From positions 1 through 64,000 of the forward strand of contig CAVPEW010000047.1 of assembly GCA_963703565.1 (NCBI GenBank): a stretch of DNA of 64,000 nt, given 5' to 3'. A program made the position numbers and the translations under genes. The notes below the pieces were generated by a model. It was given only the letters and a program-made list of their open reading frames with translations, was not told the DNA's origin and made no database searches. Shown piece by piece: positions 8,927-17,297 of the stretch. The DNA comes from CAVPEW01 sp963703565 (GTDB lineage: Bacteria; Actinomycetota; Acidimicrobiia; Acidimicrobiales; VFJN01). The stretch's first letter is position 1. Each line of letters opens with the position of its first letter.

Positions 8927-11287
8927 GTGCGATTCGACGAGCTCGTCCTCAAGTCGCCGGACGGGGAGCTGCGACTGCGGTTCAACCCCCGGCTCACCGT
9001 GCTGTCGGGCTTCGCGCCGGCCGAGCGGAGGGAACTCGTCGAGGGGATCCTCGGCGCGCTCGAGGCCCGGCCCGGCTGCGAGCTACGGGCCGAGGCGACC
9101 GGGACGCTCGGCATGGTGCGCCCCGACGGAGCCGACGCTGTGCTGCGCGCCGACTCGCCAGGCGGACCAGCCCTCCCGCTCGCCCCCCTGGCAGCCCTTC
9201 GCGCCAGCATCAACACGGGCAGCCCGCGGGCCAAGACACGCGAGGCCCGTGCCGACGATCCCCCCGAGCTGACCGAGGCTCGCGCCGCTCTCGCCGAGCT
9301 CGAGGTCGAGCTGCAAGCGGCGCGAGCCAACGAAGCCGAGCGCGAACAACTCCAAGCCGAGCTGGCCAAGGTCGCGGACCTGATCCGGCGGGCCGTCAGC
9401 GACCGGGAGCGCCGGGCCTACGCGCGGACCCTCGCCAAGCTCGAGGCCGCTCGCGCCGAGGCGGCTTCGCAGGCCTCTGGGGCCGAAGGAGCACGCGCGG
9501 ACGAGGCCCTGCTCGCCGGAGCCGAGGCGGTGCTGATCGCGGAGAGGGCATGGGGAGAGCAGGCCACCCGCCTCGACCAGCTGCGTCGGGACCTGGGCAG
9601 CGCCGAGCACCTCGACGCCGATGCCGCCCGACGAGTCGCCACCACCCCACCTGGCCCGCCAGCCGAGCTCGACGAGGTGCTCGGCGCGCTCATCGACGCC
9701 AGCACCCGCCACGAGATGCTCGAAGCGCGGCTGCAGGACCTCGCAGTGGCCCGACTGCCCGAACCGTCCCATCCGCTCGTCGTCGACCTAGCCCACCTCG
9801 AGCAGGAACGGCTGTGGAGCGCGCTCGATCGCTGCGCGACCGCAGCCTCCGAGCTCGAAGCGGCACGTCTCGAGCTGGGAGGGATCGGAGCGAGCGACCT
9901 CGAGCGTGCCACCGGAAGCGCCGTGGCCGACCTCGAAGCAGCACACGGCGCAGTGGACCGGGCCGAGGCCGCCGCCGAGGCGATCCGGCCCCGGGTGCTG
10001 CGGGTGCTGCTGGCGGCGATCGCGGTGGCCGCCGCCGGATTGCTCCTCGCCCCCGTGCTGGCACTGGTTGCGCTGGCCGTGGCGCTTGCGGCGGCCACCG
10101 CGGGCCTCGCCCGTCCTGCGCTGGCCGTGCGCCGAGCCCGTGCGGAAGAGACAGCCGTGCTCGAGGAGACAGGCGTCACGAGCTATCTGGGGTTCCACCT
10201 CCGGCGTGTCGAGGCCACGCTCGAGCCAGCTCGCCGGTCCCGCCTGGACCTGGCCGCCGGGCAGGCACGGCTGGCCCGGCAAGCCTGGGTAGACCTGGTG
10301 GGCGACGGCGTGGAGCTCGACAAGGCACGCACCCTCGAGGCCGAGGTTCGCGCCTACCGGCAGGCACTCGACCAGCTCGGCGACGCGGCCGGCCAGCTCC
10401 AACGCCTGCGGGCAGAACTGTCAGGCGGCGCCGCTCCCGCTCTCGGAGCAGCCCGAGACCGGCTGGCCGAGCTGTGCGGTCGCTACGGCGTGGACCAGGC
10501 TGCGCTTGCCGATGCCGACCCCGTACTGTTGCGGCGCCTGTTCGACCACCAGGTTGCGCTGGGCCGCCAGGCCCGGGCCCAGGTCGCTCTGGAGGAGGTC
10601 GAACGAGCCGAAGCGACCACAGGAGCCGAGCTCGACCGGCTGCTGGACGAATGCGGGATCTCCGGCGGGGCCCGAGCCGACCGCCTGTCGCGCTGGAGGG
10701 ACGAGGTGGGACGCGCAGGTGAGCGCCACCAGGCCCGGCGACGGGCACGCGACCCTGAGGTCGTGGTGGCCGAACTGACCCGCCTGGAGGAGCAGGCAGC
10801 TCGCCTGCACCGCTCCGAGTGGGCCGACGTGGTCCCCAACGACGGTCCCGAACCGGACATCGATCAGCTCGAGGCGCGGCGAAGCGAGCTGGCCGCGGCG
10901 CTTCGGGCCACCAGCAGCTCGGACCACTCCCTGGCGCGGCTCACAGACCGGCGATCGGCAGTCGAGCGCAGGGTCGCCGCTCTCGAGGCCCGCCTCGACC
11001 GGGGAGCCGACCGCGTCGACCGCGCCGGCGAGGTCGCCGCCCACCTCAACGAGCTGCTCGCCGCCGCCCAGCACGCCGGGTCCGACGGCGGTCCCGTGCC
11101 GCTCGTGCTCGACGACCCGCTCGCCGACGTGCCCGCTGAGCGCAAGTGGGACCTGCTCGACCACCTGGCCCGCCACGCCGGTGACCAGCAGGTCGTGTAC
11201 CTCTGCGACGACGCGTTCGTGGCGGCCTGGGCACGCAGCCGTGTCGATCCGGCGAGCCTGGCCCTCTTCGAGCCCGAACCGGCCTGA
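8927..11287 (+). CDS. membrane-anchored coiled-coil SMC/YhaN-like protein with a degenerate Walker A
   Basis: 786 residues from GTG 8927, chosen because AGGAGG lies 5 nt upstream (8916-8921). The plan is that of YhaN/SbcC-like ATPases: a short N-terminal half-domain, a long Ala/Glu/Arg-rich coiled coil (about residues 100-340), a hydrophobic hairpin of two membrane helices (about 355-395), a second coiled coil, and a C-terminal half-domain. The C-terminal half keeps a Walker-B-like VPLVLDDPLADV and a following VVYLCDD. Where Walker A should be, the sequence is TVLSGFAPAERRELVEGI, without the GxGKS/T. It probably binds ATP poorly or not at all. It could act as a scaffold on DNA or membrane. 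Specific function is unknown. Confidence 0.7.
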   Translation: MRFDELVLKSPDGELRLRFNPRLTVLSGFAPAERRELVEGILGALEARPGCELRAEATGTLGMVRPDGADAVLRADSPGGPALPLAPLAALRASINTGSPRAKTREARADDPPELTEARAALAELEVELQAARANEAEREQLQAELAKVADLIRRAVSDRERRAYARTLAKLEAARAEAASQASGAEGARADEALLAGAEAVLIAERAWGEQATRLDQLRRDLGSAEHLDADAARRVATTPPGPPAELDEVLGALIDASTRHEMLEARLQDLAVARLPEPSHPLVVDLAHLEQERLWSALDRCATAASELEAARLELGGIGASDLERATGSAVADLEAAHGAVDRAEAAAEAIRPRVLRVLLAAIAVAAAGLLLAPVLALVALAVALAAATAGLARPALAVRRARAEETAVLEETGVTSYLGFHLRRVEATLEPARRSRLDLAAGQARLARQAWVDLVGDGVELDKARTLEAEVRAYRQALDQLGDAAGQLQRLRAELSGGAAPALGAARDRLAELCGRYGVDQAALADADPVLLRRLFDHQVALGRQARAQVALEEVERAEATTGAELDRLLDECGISGGARADRLSRWRDEVGRAGERHQARRRARDPEVVVAELTRLEEQAARLHRSEWADVVPNDGPEPDIDQLEARRSELAAALRATSSSDHSLARLTDRRSAVERRVAALEARLDRGADRVDRAGEVAAHLNELLAAAQHAGSDGGPVPLVLDDPLADVPAERKWDLLDHLARHAGDQQVVYLCDDAFVAAWARSRVDPASLALFEPEPA

Positions 11288-11296
11288 GACCTCCGC

Positions 11297-11313
11297 CGCC
11301 GCCTGCGGTGGCG
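11297..11313. terminator. hairpin between convergent genes
   Basis: A 7-bp stem with one G-T pair (CGCCGCC / GGTGGCG) and a 3-nt loop lies between the converging coiled-coil gene and the carbonic anhydrase gene. No T-run. Confidence 0.35.
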
Positions 11314-11330
11314 CACGGGCCCGGAACCGG

Positions 11331-11852
11331 TCAGGAGATCCGGCGCAGCTTGTCGCGGTAGGTCCGGCCCCGTTCGAGGTAGGCGTCCACGCCGGTGCGG
11401 ATGTGCAGCTCAGGGTCGACAGAGTCGGGACGCAGCCGCGCCGGGCAACCCAGCGCCATGGCGCCCGAGGGAACCACCATGCCCCCGGGCACGAGGGCGT
11501 TGGCACCCACGAGCGCTCCCGTCTCGACCACGGCCAGGTGCAGGACCACCGAGCCCGATCCGACCAGGGCGCCGTCGTGGATGGTGCACCCCTCGAGGTG
11601 GGCGTTGTGGCCGACGACGCAGTCCGAGCCGACCCGAGTGGGGGCGAACGGCGTCGTGTGGACCACCGTTCCGTCCTGGACCGAGGTTCGCGCCCCGACC
11701 ACGATGCCACCGTCGTCGCCACGCAGCACGGCGCAGGGCCACACGGAAGCCTCGGGTCCGAGGGTCACGTCACCGATCACCACCGCGTCGGGGTGCACAT
11801 AGGCGGTGGGATCTATGCGGGGTTCGTGGTCCCCGAGGGCGTAGATCGGCAT
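11331..11852 (-). CDS. gamma-class carbonic anhydrase-like hexapeptide protein
   Basis: 173-residue left-handed beta-helix protein of the gamma-carbonic anhydrase / YrdA / PaaY family. Hexapeptide-repeat spacing is visible throughout, and the three zinc-ligand histidines are in VVHTTP and GHNAHLEGC. The family hydrates CO2 or has unassigned activity; the full set of Methanosarcina-type catalytic residues cannot be confirmed by eye. ATG 11852 begins MPIYALGDHEPRID, the normal family start. It starts 5 nt after the flavin-reductase gene on the same strand, so the two form an operon. Confidence 0.9.
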   Translation of the reverse strand: MPIYALGDHEPRIDPTAYVHPDAVVIGDVTLGPEASVWPCAVLRGDDGGIVVGARTSVQDGTVVHTTPFAPTRVGSDCVVGHNAHLEGCTIHDGALVGSGSVVLHLAVVETGALVGANALVPGGMVVPSGAMALGCPARLRPDSVDPELHIRTGVDAYLERGRTYRDKLRRIS

Positions 11853-11857
11853 CGTCG

Positions 11858-12376
11858 CTAGGCCAGCCGGGCGTAGCCGCCCCGGTAGAACACGAGCGGG
11901 TCCGTCTCCGCTGCCACCTGGAGCTCGCGCACCCGCCCCAGGGCCAGCTCGTGGTCGCCGGCGTCGACCACCGAATCGAGGTCGCAGTCGATCCAGGCCA
12001 CGACGCCCTCGAGCAGTGGGGCGCCGGTGCCGCCGTGGCGCCACCCCACCCCGGCGAACTTGTCGACGCCTGGGCTGGCGAACACGCGGCTGACGTCCTC
12101 CTGGTCCTGGGCCAACACGTTCACGCAGAACGCCCCGGCGGCGCGAATGTTCGGCCACGTCGACGAGGCCTTCCCGGCGAAGAACCCCACCAGCGGCGGG
12201 TCCAGGCTCACCGAGGCGAACGATCCGACGGCCATGCCGACCGGGCCCTGGTCGCAGTGGGCCGTGACCACCGTGACCCCGGTCGGGAAGTGGCCAAGGA
12301 CCTGCCGGAACGTGGCGGAGTCGAACGAGGATTCCTGCGGCACGGCCGGGCACCGTAGCAACGGCACAGGGGTCAC
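11858..12376 (-). CDS. flavin reductase-like FMN-binding protein
   Basis: 172 residues of the flavin reductase-like domain that supplies reduced flavin to two-component monooxygenases. Typical segments: FPTGVTVVTA, VGSFASVSLDPPLVGFFAGK (FMN phosphate region), FCVNVLAQDQE, and the C-terminal DPLVFYRGGY. The start is uncertain: GTG at 12376 gives an 11-residue lead, and GTG at 12343 is an alternative; neither has a clear RBS. No matching monooxygenase is adjacent, so the partner is unknown. A second flavin-reductase-like gene, of a different subtype, is at 39220-39708. Confidence 0.87.
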   Translation of the reverse strand: MTPVPLLRCPAVPQESSFDSATFRQVLGHFPTGVTVVTAHCDQGPVGMAVGSFASVSLDPPLVGFFAGKASSTWPNIRAAGAFCVNVLAQDQEDVSRVFASPGVDKFAGVGWRHGGTGAPLLEGVVAWIDCDLDSVVDAGDHELALGRVRELQVAAETDPLVFYRGGYARLA

Positions 12377-12394
12377 GCCCCGACCGGGCTGGCC

Positions 12395-13240
12395 TCAGCC
12401 TCCGAGCGAGAGGTGGGTCCCCTCCTGGGCAGCGAGGATCTCACCGATGTGGGCCGCGTCGGGAAGCTCGCGCGCCCGATCGGTGAGCGCCTCCACGGTG
12501 GCGTCGTCGTGGCCTGGATCGTGGTGGAACAGCGCCAGACGGCCCACCCCCGCCCGAGCGGCCACGAACACGGCGAAGTCGACCGTGCAGTGGCCCCAGT
12601 CGGACTTGGCCGCGAACTCGTCGGCGGAGAACTGCGCATCGTGGATCAGCAGATCGACGCCGTCGCAAAGCTCGAGCACGTCGTCGGTCACGGAGTGGTG
12701 CCCGTCCGAGGGCATCTGGTGATCGGGCAGGTAAGCCACCGACGCTCCACCCATCTCCACCCGATAGCCGTTGGTCGGACCGATGTGGGGCACGGGGCGG
12801 GCCCGGACCTTGGCGCCGTCGAGCACGCGGTCCTCGCACCAGATGTCCTCGATGCGGATGTCGCCGGCCAGGTCGCTGACACCGACCGGGAAGAACGGCG
12901 GCCGCAGGAACGTGTCGAACGAATCGGCCAGCGAGCCGCGCTCGTTCGGCGGCCCGTACACCGCCAAGCGGGACCCCGGCATCAGCACGGGCACGAAGAA
13001 CGGCAGTCCCTGCACGTGATCCCAGTGGCAGTGCGTCACCAGCGCCGACCCCCGGAACGGCTCGCCACGCGCCATCAGCTCCTCGCCCCAGAACCTCAGC
13101 CCGGTGCCGAGGTCGAGGACGATGGGCTCGTGTGCCGGAGACTCCAGCGCCACGCAGGAGGTATTGGCCCCGAAGCGACGGTTGCCGTCGCTGGGGCAGG
13201 GCGTCGAGCCGCGAACCCCGAAGAAGCCGACGTCGAGCAG
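12395..13240 (-). CDS. metallo-beta-lactamase-fold hydrolase, probable CTG start
   Basis: MBL-fold phosphodiesterase-like protein. The metal-binding motif is THCHWDHVQG, with further ligands in LIHDAQFS and FHHDP; VRGSTPCPSDGNRRFGANTS is the N-terminal strand/loop typical of the PhnP/cAMP-phosphodiesterase-like branch. The conserved N-terminus lies upstream of the first GTG (13153). The open frame back to the stop near 13303 has no ATG, GTG or TTG. CTG at 13240, with GGAGG 9 nt upstream and a TAGGGT box at 13298-13303, is the best start and gives 281 residues. Substrate unknown. Confidence 0.8.
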   Translation of the reverse strand: MLDVGFFGVRGSTPCPSDGNRRFGANTSCVALESPAHEPIVLDLGTGLRFWGEELMARGEPFRGSALVTHCHWDHVQGLPFFVPVLMPGSRLAVYGPPNERGSLADSFDTFLRPPFFPVGVSDLAGDIRIEDIWCEDRVLDGAKVRARPVPHIGPTNGYRVEMGGASVAYLPDHQMPSDGHHSVTDDVLELCDGVDLLIHDAQFSADEFAAKSDWGHCTVDFAVFVAARAGVGRLALFHHDPGHDDATVEALTDRARELPDAAHIGEILAAQEGTHLSLGG

Positions 13241-13297
13241 AGCGACCCCCCTCCGGGTGACAGACGACGATGACGGTGGTCCCGGATCGAGTTCGGA

Positions 13298-13303
13298 ACC
13301 CTA
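13298..13303 (-). promoter_or_regulatory. TANNNT -10 box of the MBL-fold gene
   Basis: TAGGGT on the minus strand, about 57 nt upstream of the CTG start at 13240, so this transcript would have a leader that contains the GGAGG ribosome binding site. Confidence 0.3.
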
Positions 13304-13368
13304 CCCCTCCCGCGCCAGGGTTCCAGCCCAGGTGACCCTTGTCTCACCGAGGTGCCCGGTTCGCGTCA

Positions 13369-13374
13369 TAGGTT
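13369..13374 (+). promoter_or_regulatory. TANNNT -10 box of leaderless alpha/beta hydrolase gene
   Basis: TAGGTT lies 8 nt before ATG 13383 and no Shine-Dalgarno sequence is present. Confidence 0.35.
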
Positions 13375-13382
13375 CAGGTCCC

Positions 13383-14258
13383 ATGACCATCTCCGAAGGC
13401 TCAGTGACCGTCGGCGGGCTCGAGCTCGCCTACCTGGAGGCCGGCTCCGGGCCCCTCGCCGTGTGCCTCCACGGCTTCCCCGACTCGGCGTGGGGCTGGC
13501 GGATGCTGCTCCCCGCCCTGGCCGAAGCCGGCTTCAGAGCGGTGGCACCTTTCCAGCGCGGCTACGCACCCTCGGCGGTCCCCCCCGACGGGTGCTACCA
13601 GACCGCCAGGCTCGGCCTCGACGCCTGCGGCGTCCACGAGGCCCTGGGCGGCGACGGCGACGCCGTCGTGATCGGCCATGACTGGGGCGCCGCGGCCACC
13701 TACGTGGCCGCCAACCACGAGCCCGAGCGTTGGTGTCGAGTCGTGACCATGGCAGTGCCACCCGCGGCCGCGCTGGGTGAGACCTTCGCCTCCTACGACC
13801 AGCTCAGGAGGTCCTGGTACATGTTCTTCTTCCAGACTCCGCTGGCCGACGTGGTGGTCCCCCTCGACGACCTGGCCTTCATCGACCGCCTGTGGGCGGA
13901 CTGGTCCCCGGGCTACGACGCCTCGCTCGATCTCCCCCACGTGAAGGACTGCCTGCGCGACCCGGCCAACCTGGCCGCCGCGCTCGGCTACTACCGAGCC
14001 GCGCTGTCCAACGTCGGGGTGGATCCCGCGCTCGACGACGTGCAGGCCGCCGGCAGCCGGCCCACCGAGCAGCCGAGCTTGTACCTGCACGGCGCCTCCG
14101 ACGGCTGCATCGGCGTCGAGGTCGCCCGCCGTGCCGAGCCGGCCCTGTCCGCGCCCGGGTCCCGCCTCGAGATCGTCGAGGGAGCCGGCCACTTCCTGCA
14201 CCTCGAGCTGCCCGAGGTCGTCAACGCGCTCGTGGTGGACTTCCTCACCCGGACCTGA
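13383..14258 (+). CDS. alpha/beta hydrolase (epoxide hydrolase / haloalkane dehalogenase-like)
   Basis: 291 residues. Oxyanion motif HGFPDS, nucleophile elbow GHDWGAA with Asp as nucleophile, late acidic residue in the GASDG region and catalytic His in GAGHFLH. An Asp nucleophile with HGFPDSAWGW is typical of soluble epoxide hydrolases and relatives, not of serine esterases. ATG 13383 follows a TAGGTT box by 8 nt; the longer upstream open frame lacks a family N-terminus. It converges on a methyltransferase gene only 5 nt away, sharing a hairpin formed by both stop codons. Confidence 0.88.
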   Translation: MTISEGSVTVGGLELAYLEAGSGPLAVCLHGFPDSAWGWRMLLPALAEAGFRAVAPFQRGYAPSAVPPDGCYQTARLGLDACGVHEALGGDGDAVVIGHDWGAAATYVAANHEPERWCRVVTMAVPPAAALGETFASYDQLRRSWYMFFFQTPLADVVVPLDDLAFIDRLWADWSPGYDASLDLPHVKDCLRDPANLAAALGYYRAALSNVGVDPALDDVQAAGSRPTEQPSLYLHGASDGCIGVEVARRAEPALSAPGSRLEIVEGAGHFLHLELPEVVNALVVDFLTRT

Positions 14259-14269
14259 GCGCCTCAGGT
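14253..14269. terminator. symmetric hairpin made of two convergent stop codons
   Basis: ACCTGA (last codons of the hydrolase) and TCAGGT (last codons of the methyltransferase, other strand) form a perfect 6-bp stem with a 5-nt loop. The same TGA-5 nt-TCA arrangement, with a longer stem, occurs at 19237-19267. Confidence 0.4.
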
Positions 14270-15037
14270 GCTGGCGACCACCGCCCACTGCACCCGACAC
14301 GTGTAGGGCATCGGGAAGGGCTCGCTGCGCCTCGCCACCAGCGCCACCACCGAACGCACCAGGCGCTCCCGCTCGGGTGCCGGCATGGCGGCGACGTAGG
14401 AGATCGAGCGAACCCGCTCGGCGAGCCGTCTGCGGTCCAGGAACTGCTCCCATGCGAACACGCGCTCGACCAGCGGCGTGAACGCCCCCGAACCCTCCAC
14501 CACCCCGGGCCAGTCCACGTGCTGGTAGCGAGACACCGTCCGGTCGTGCCACCCGATGAGCCGGCTCATCTCGGCCACCCATGCCGAGCGCTCGTCGCGC
14601 TCGTTCCACAGAAGCGCCAGCCGGCCGCCGGGGCGCAGAACCCTGGCCACCTCGGCCAACGCCGCCGGAGCGTCGAACCAGTGGAAGGCCTGGGCGACGG
14701 TGACCACGTCGACCGACTCAGTCGCCAGGGGTATCGACTCGGCGGTGCCGTCCCTCACCTCGGCACCGGGCGCGGCCGCGCCCAGCACGCGGCGCATCTC
14801 GGCTACCGGCTCCACCGCCACCACAGTGGCCCCGAGCGCCACCAGCTCTCGGGTGAGCTTGCCGGTACCCGCCCCCAGGTCGCACACGACCTGACCCGCC
14901 GCGATCCCCACGGGACCGGCCAGGGCCTCCAGCGCTGCAGCCGGATAACCGGGCCGGGCCGCCTCGTAGGCCTCGGCGCCGGCGGAGAACCCGCGCCAGG
15001 CCACATCGTGGATGCGACCGCCGGCGGGCCCCGTCAC
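14264..15037 (-). CDS. class I SAM-dependent methyltransferase
   Basis: 257 residues of the UbiE/COQ5-like type. Motif I VCDLGAGTGKLTRELV, acidic end of strand 2 VVAVEPVAEM, motif III VLRPGGRLALLW. N-terminal FSAGAEAYEAARPGYPAAA is common in small stand-alone methyltransferases that act on unknown substrates. The GTG start lies 1 nt after the MaoC stop, so it is the second gene of a MaoC-methyltransferase pair. The substrate is not predictable from sequence. Confidence 0.87.
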   Translation of the reverse strand: MTGPAGGRIHDVAWRGFSAGAEAYEAARPGYPAAALEALAGPVGIAAGQVVCDLGAGTGKLTRELVALGATVVAVEPVAEMRRVLGAAAPGAEVRDGTAESIPLATESVDVVTVAQAFHWFDAPAALAEVARVLRPGGRLALLWNERDERSAWVAEMSRLIGWHDRTVSRYQHVDWPGVVEGSGAFTPLVERVFAWEQFLDRRRLAERVRSISYVAAMPAPERERLVRSVVALVARRSEPFPMPYTCRVQWAVVAST

Positions 15038-15038
15038 C

Positions 15039-15563
15039 TCAGGCCTCGTCGAAGACGCCGTCGTCGTAGGGGAAGGCCCGGTCCGGGGCCGCGTCCCGCT
15101 TGAACACCATCAGCTTGCGTCGGAAGCTGCACACCTGCTCGCCGCGCTGGTTGATGCCCAGGGTCTCGACCGTGACGATGCCCCGATCTCCCTTGGAGGT
15201 CTCCCGCACGTCGGCGACCCTGGTCACGGCGTAGATCGTGTCGCCGTGGAAGGTGGGCCTGGGGTGTCGCAGCGACTCGACCTCCAGGTTCGCGATCGCC
15301 GACCCGCTCACGTCGGGCACGCTCATGCCCAGCACCAACGAGTACACGAGGTTTCCGACCACGACGTTGCGTCCCTGCACGGTCTCGTTCGCCGCGTACC
15401 AGTCGTTGGTGTGCAACGGGTGGTGGTTCATGGTGATCATGCAGAAGAGGTGGTCGTCGTACTCCGTGATCGTCTTGCCGGGCCAATGCCGGTAGACGTC
15501 GCCGACCACGAAGTCCTCGAGATGTCGGCCGAACGGTCGGTCGTGGGTGGTCACGGCCCGCAT
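15039..15563 (-). CDS. MaoC-family hydratase, probable mesaconyl-CoA hydratase of the ethylmalonyl-CoA pathway
   Basis: 174-residue hot-dog-fold (R)-hydratase. The sequence contains HWPGKTITEYDDHLFCMIT, MNHHPLHTND, VVVGNLVYSLVLGMSVPDV and LRHPRPTFHGDTIYA. These resemble, as I recall them, the short MaoC proteins encoded in the ethylmalonyl-CoA (ccr/meaA/citE) clusters of Streptomyces. The divergent gene is a methylsuccinyl-CoA dehydrogenase-like enzyme followed by two CitE-like lyases, which supports hydration of mesaconyl-CoA to beta-methylmalyl-CoA. The catalytic Asp/His pair of MaoC hydratases would lie in the DDHLF/NHHPLH region. ATG start; no clear RBS. Confidence 0.82.
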   Translation of the reverse strand: MRAVTTHDRPFGRHLEDFVVGDVYRHWPGKTITEYDDHLFCMITMNHHPLHTNDWYAANETVQGRNVVVGNLVYSLVLGMSVPDVSGSAIANLEVESLRHPRPTFHGDTIYAVTRVADVRETSKGDRGIVTVETLGINQRGEQVCSFRRKLMVFKRDAAPDRAFPYDDGVFDEA

Positions 15564-15577
15564 CGTCGTCTTTGGTC

Positions 15578-15599
15578 GACCGAGCCGGCAAGCTCGGTC
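15578..15599. promoter_or_regulatory. inverted repeat in the divergent maoC/mcd promoter region
   Basis: GACCGAGC and GCTCGGTC form a perfect 8-bp inverted repeat with a 6-nt spacer. It lies 15 bp upstream of the MaoC start and 45 bp upstream of the dehydrogenase start in the 80-bp divergent gap. This is the size and place expected of an operator for a dimeric repressor. No regulator gene is adjacent. Confidence 0.4.
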
Positions 15600-15629
15600 G
15601 CGGCGCCCGGGCGCCCCGGGTGCGGCTTG

Positions 15630-15635
15630 TACCGT
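15630..15635 (+). promoter_or_regulatory. TANNNT -10 box of leaderless dehydrogenase gene
   Basis: TACCGT, 8 nt before ATG 15644, with no Shine-Dalgarno sequence. Confidence 0.4.
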
Positions 15636-15643
15636 TCGTCGCC

Positions 15644-17233
15644 ATGATCCACCCCGATCTCGCCGCCGCGACCGAGGCCGTCGCCATCGCCGCCGAAGTG
15701 GTGGAGTCCGCCACCGCCGCGCTGGCCGCGGGCTCCGTGGACACCGACCAGGTCCTCGCCTACGACCTGGCCCACGCCGCTTCCGCCGTCGCCGCAGCCC
15801 GGGTGATGCTCGACTACGGCGCCCTCGGCGACGTCGAGGCCGCCCTCGCGTGCGCTTTCGTCGCCGATGCGGTGTCGGAGCTGGCCGCGCGCACCTACGG
15901 GCGCGAGGCGCTGTGGGGATGCCAGCCCGGCGCGCTCGACGCCACCCGGGCCTTCACGGCCACCTTCCGCGATCCCGTCTTCCTCGCCGGCCTCGCGGGC
16001 TCCTCCGGGCCACGACACCTCGACGCCGACTTCGAGCTGGTAGCGGACACCTTCGGCCGCTTCGCCCAGGACAAGCTGGTGCCGGTCGCAGAGCACATCC
16101 ACCGCCGCAACGCCGACATCGGCGAGGACGTCATCGCCGGCCTCGCAGAGCTCGGCGCCTTCGGCCTGTCGATCCCCGAGGCCTACGGCGGCTTCGGCGA
16201 GGGCGGCGAATCGGAGTACCTCGGCATGGTGGTGGCGACCGAGGAGCTGTCGAGGGGCAGCCTCGGAGCAGGTGGCTCCCTCATCACACGGCCCGAGATC
16301 CTCACCCGGGCACTGCTCAAGGGCGGCACCGAGGAGCAGAAGCAGCGGTGGCTGCCCCGGATGGCGGGCGGTGAGCTTCTGAACGCCGTGGCGGTGACCG
16401 AGCCCGACTACGGCTCGGACGTGGCCGGCATCAAGGTGACCGCGACCCGCTCCACGGACGCGGACGGCCGGGCGGGCTGGAAGGTGAACGGCGTCAAGAC
16501 ATGGTGCACCTTCGCTGCACGCGCCGACCTGCTAATGCTCCTGGCCCGCACCGACCCCGAACGCTCCGCCGCACACCGGGGCCTGTCGCTGTTCGTCGTG
16601 GACAAGGCGCGCGGTGACGGTGACGGCTTCGTCGAGCACCAGGCGGGCGGAGGCCGACTCGAGGGGCGGCCCATCGACACCATCGGCTACCGCGGAATGC
16701 ACTCCTACGAGCTGGCCTTCGAGGACTGGTTCGTGCCGGCCGAGAACCTCATCGGCGGCGAGGACGGCATCGGTCAGGGCTTCTACCTGCAGATGGCCGG
16801 CTTCGAGAACGGTCGTCTTCAGACCGCCGCGCGCGCGGTGGGCGTCATGCAGGCCGCCTACGAGGCAGCGGTCGCCTACGCGGCGGACCGCAAGGTCTTC
16901 GGCGCGCCGATCGGCGACTACCAGCTCACCCAGGTCAAGCTCGCCCGCATGGCCTTCACCATCCAGGCCGCTCGGCAGTTCTCCTACGAGGTGGCGCGCC
17001 TCATGGCCAGGGGCGAGGGGACGCTCGAGGCGGCGATGGTGAAGGCCTACGTGTGCAAGGCGGCCGAGTGGGTCACCCGCGAAGCCATGCAGATCCACGG
17101 CGGGATGGGCTATGCGGAGGAGTACCCGGTCAGCCGCTACTTCGTCGACGCCCGGGTGCTGTCGATCTTCGAGGGCGCCGACGAGACCTTGTGCCTCAAG
17201 GTGATCGCTCGGCGCCTGGTCGCCACACGCTGA
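15644..17233 (+). CDS. mcd: acyl-CoA dehydrogenase, probable (2S)-methylsuccinyl-CoA dehydrogenase
   Basis: 529 residues, clearly longer than the ~380-400 of ordinary acyl-CoA dehydrogenases because of a ~125-residue Ala-rich helical N-terminal extension. That extension plus the flanking MaoC and Mcl/CitE genes is the pattern of methylsuccinyl-CoA dehydrogenase, which converts methylsuccinyl-CoA to mesaconyl-CoA with FAD. Core features: VTEPDYGSDVAGIKVTA (flavin/substrate loop), KTWCTFAARADL, RKVFGAPIGDYQLTQ, QIHGGMGYAEEYPVSRYF and the catalytic-base region IFEGADET. ATG 15644 sits 8 nt after a TACCGT box. A generic long acyl-CoA dehydrogenase is the alternative. Confidence 0.85.
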   Translation: MIHPDLAAATEAVAIAAEVVESATAALAAGSVDTDQVLAYDLAHAASAVAAARVMLDYGALGDVEAALACAFVADAVSELAARTYGREALWGCQPGALDATRAFTATFRDPVFLAGLAGSSGPRHLDADFELVADTFGRFAQDKLVPVAEHIHRRNADIGEDVIAGLAELGAFGLSIPEAYGGFGEGGESEYLGMVVATEELSRGSLGAGGSLITRPEILTRALLKGGTEEQKQRWLPRMAGGELLNAVAVTEPDYGSDVAGIKVTATRSTDADGRAGWKVNGVKTWCTFAARADLLMLLARTDPERSAAHRGLSLFVVDKARGDGDGFVEHQAGGGRLEGRPIDTIGYRGMHSYELAFEDWFVPAENLIGGEDGIGQGFYLQMAGFENGRLQTAARAVGVMQAAYEAAVAYAADRKVFGAPIGDYQLTQVKLARMAFTIQAARQFSYEVARLMARGEGTLEAAMVKAYVCKAAEWVTREAMQIHGGMGYAEEYPVSRYFVDARVLSIFEGADETLCLKVIARRLVATR

Positions 17234-17284
17234 GCGCCGATGCCGCCCCGGCCGCCCTCGTTGGGTCGCCCTGCGGGCGATCCC

Positions 17285-17290
17285 TAGTGT
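17285..17290 (+). promoter_or_regulatory. TANNNT -10 box of leaderless lyase gene
   Basis: TAGTGT, 7 nt before ATG 17298, with no Shine-Dalgarno sequence; gives the two lyase genes a transcript of their own besides read-through from the dehydrogenase. Confidence 0.35.
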
Positions 17291-17297
17291 GCGCACC

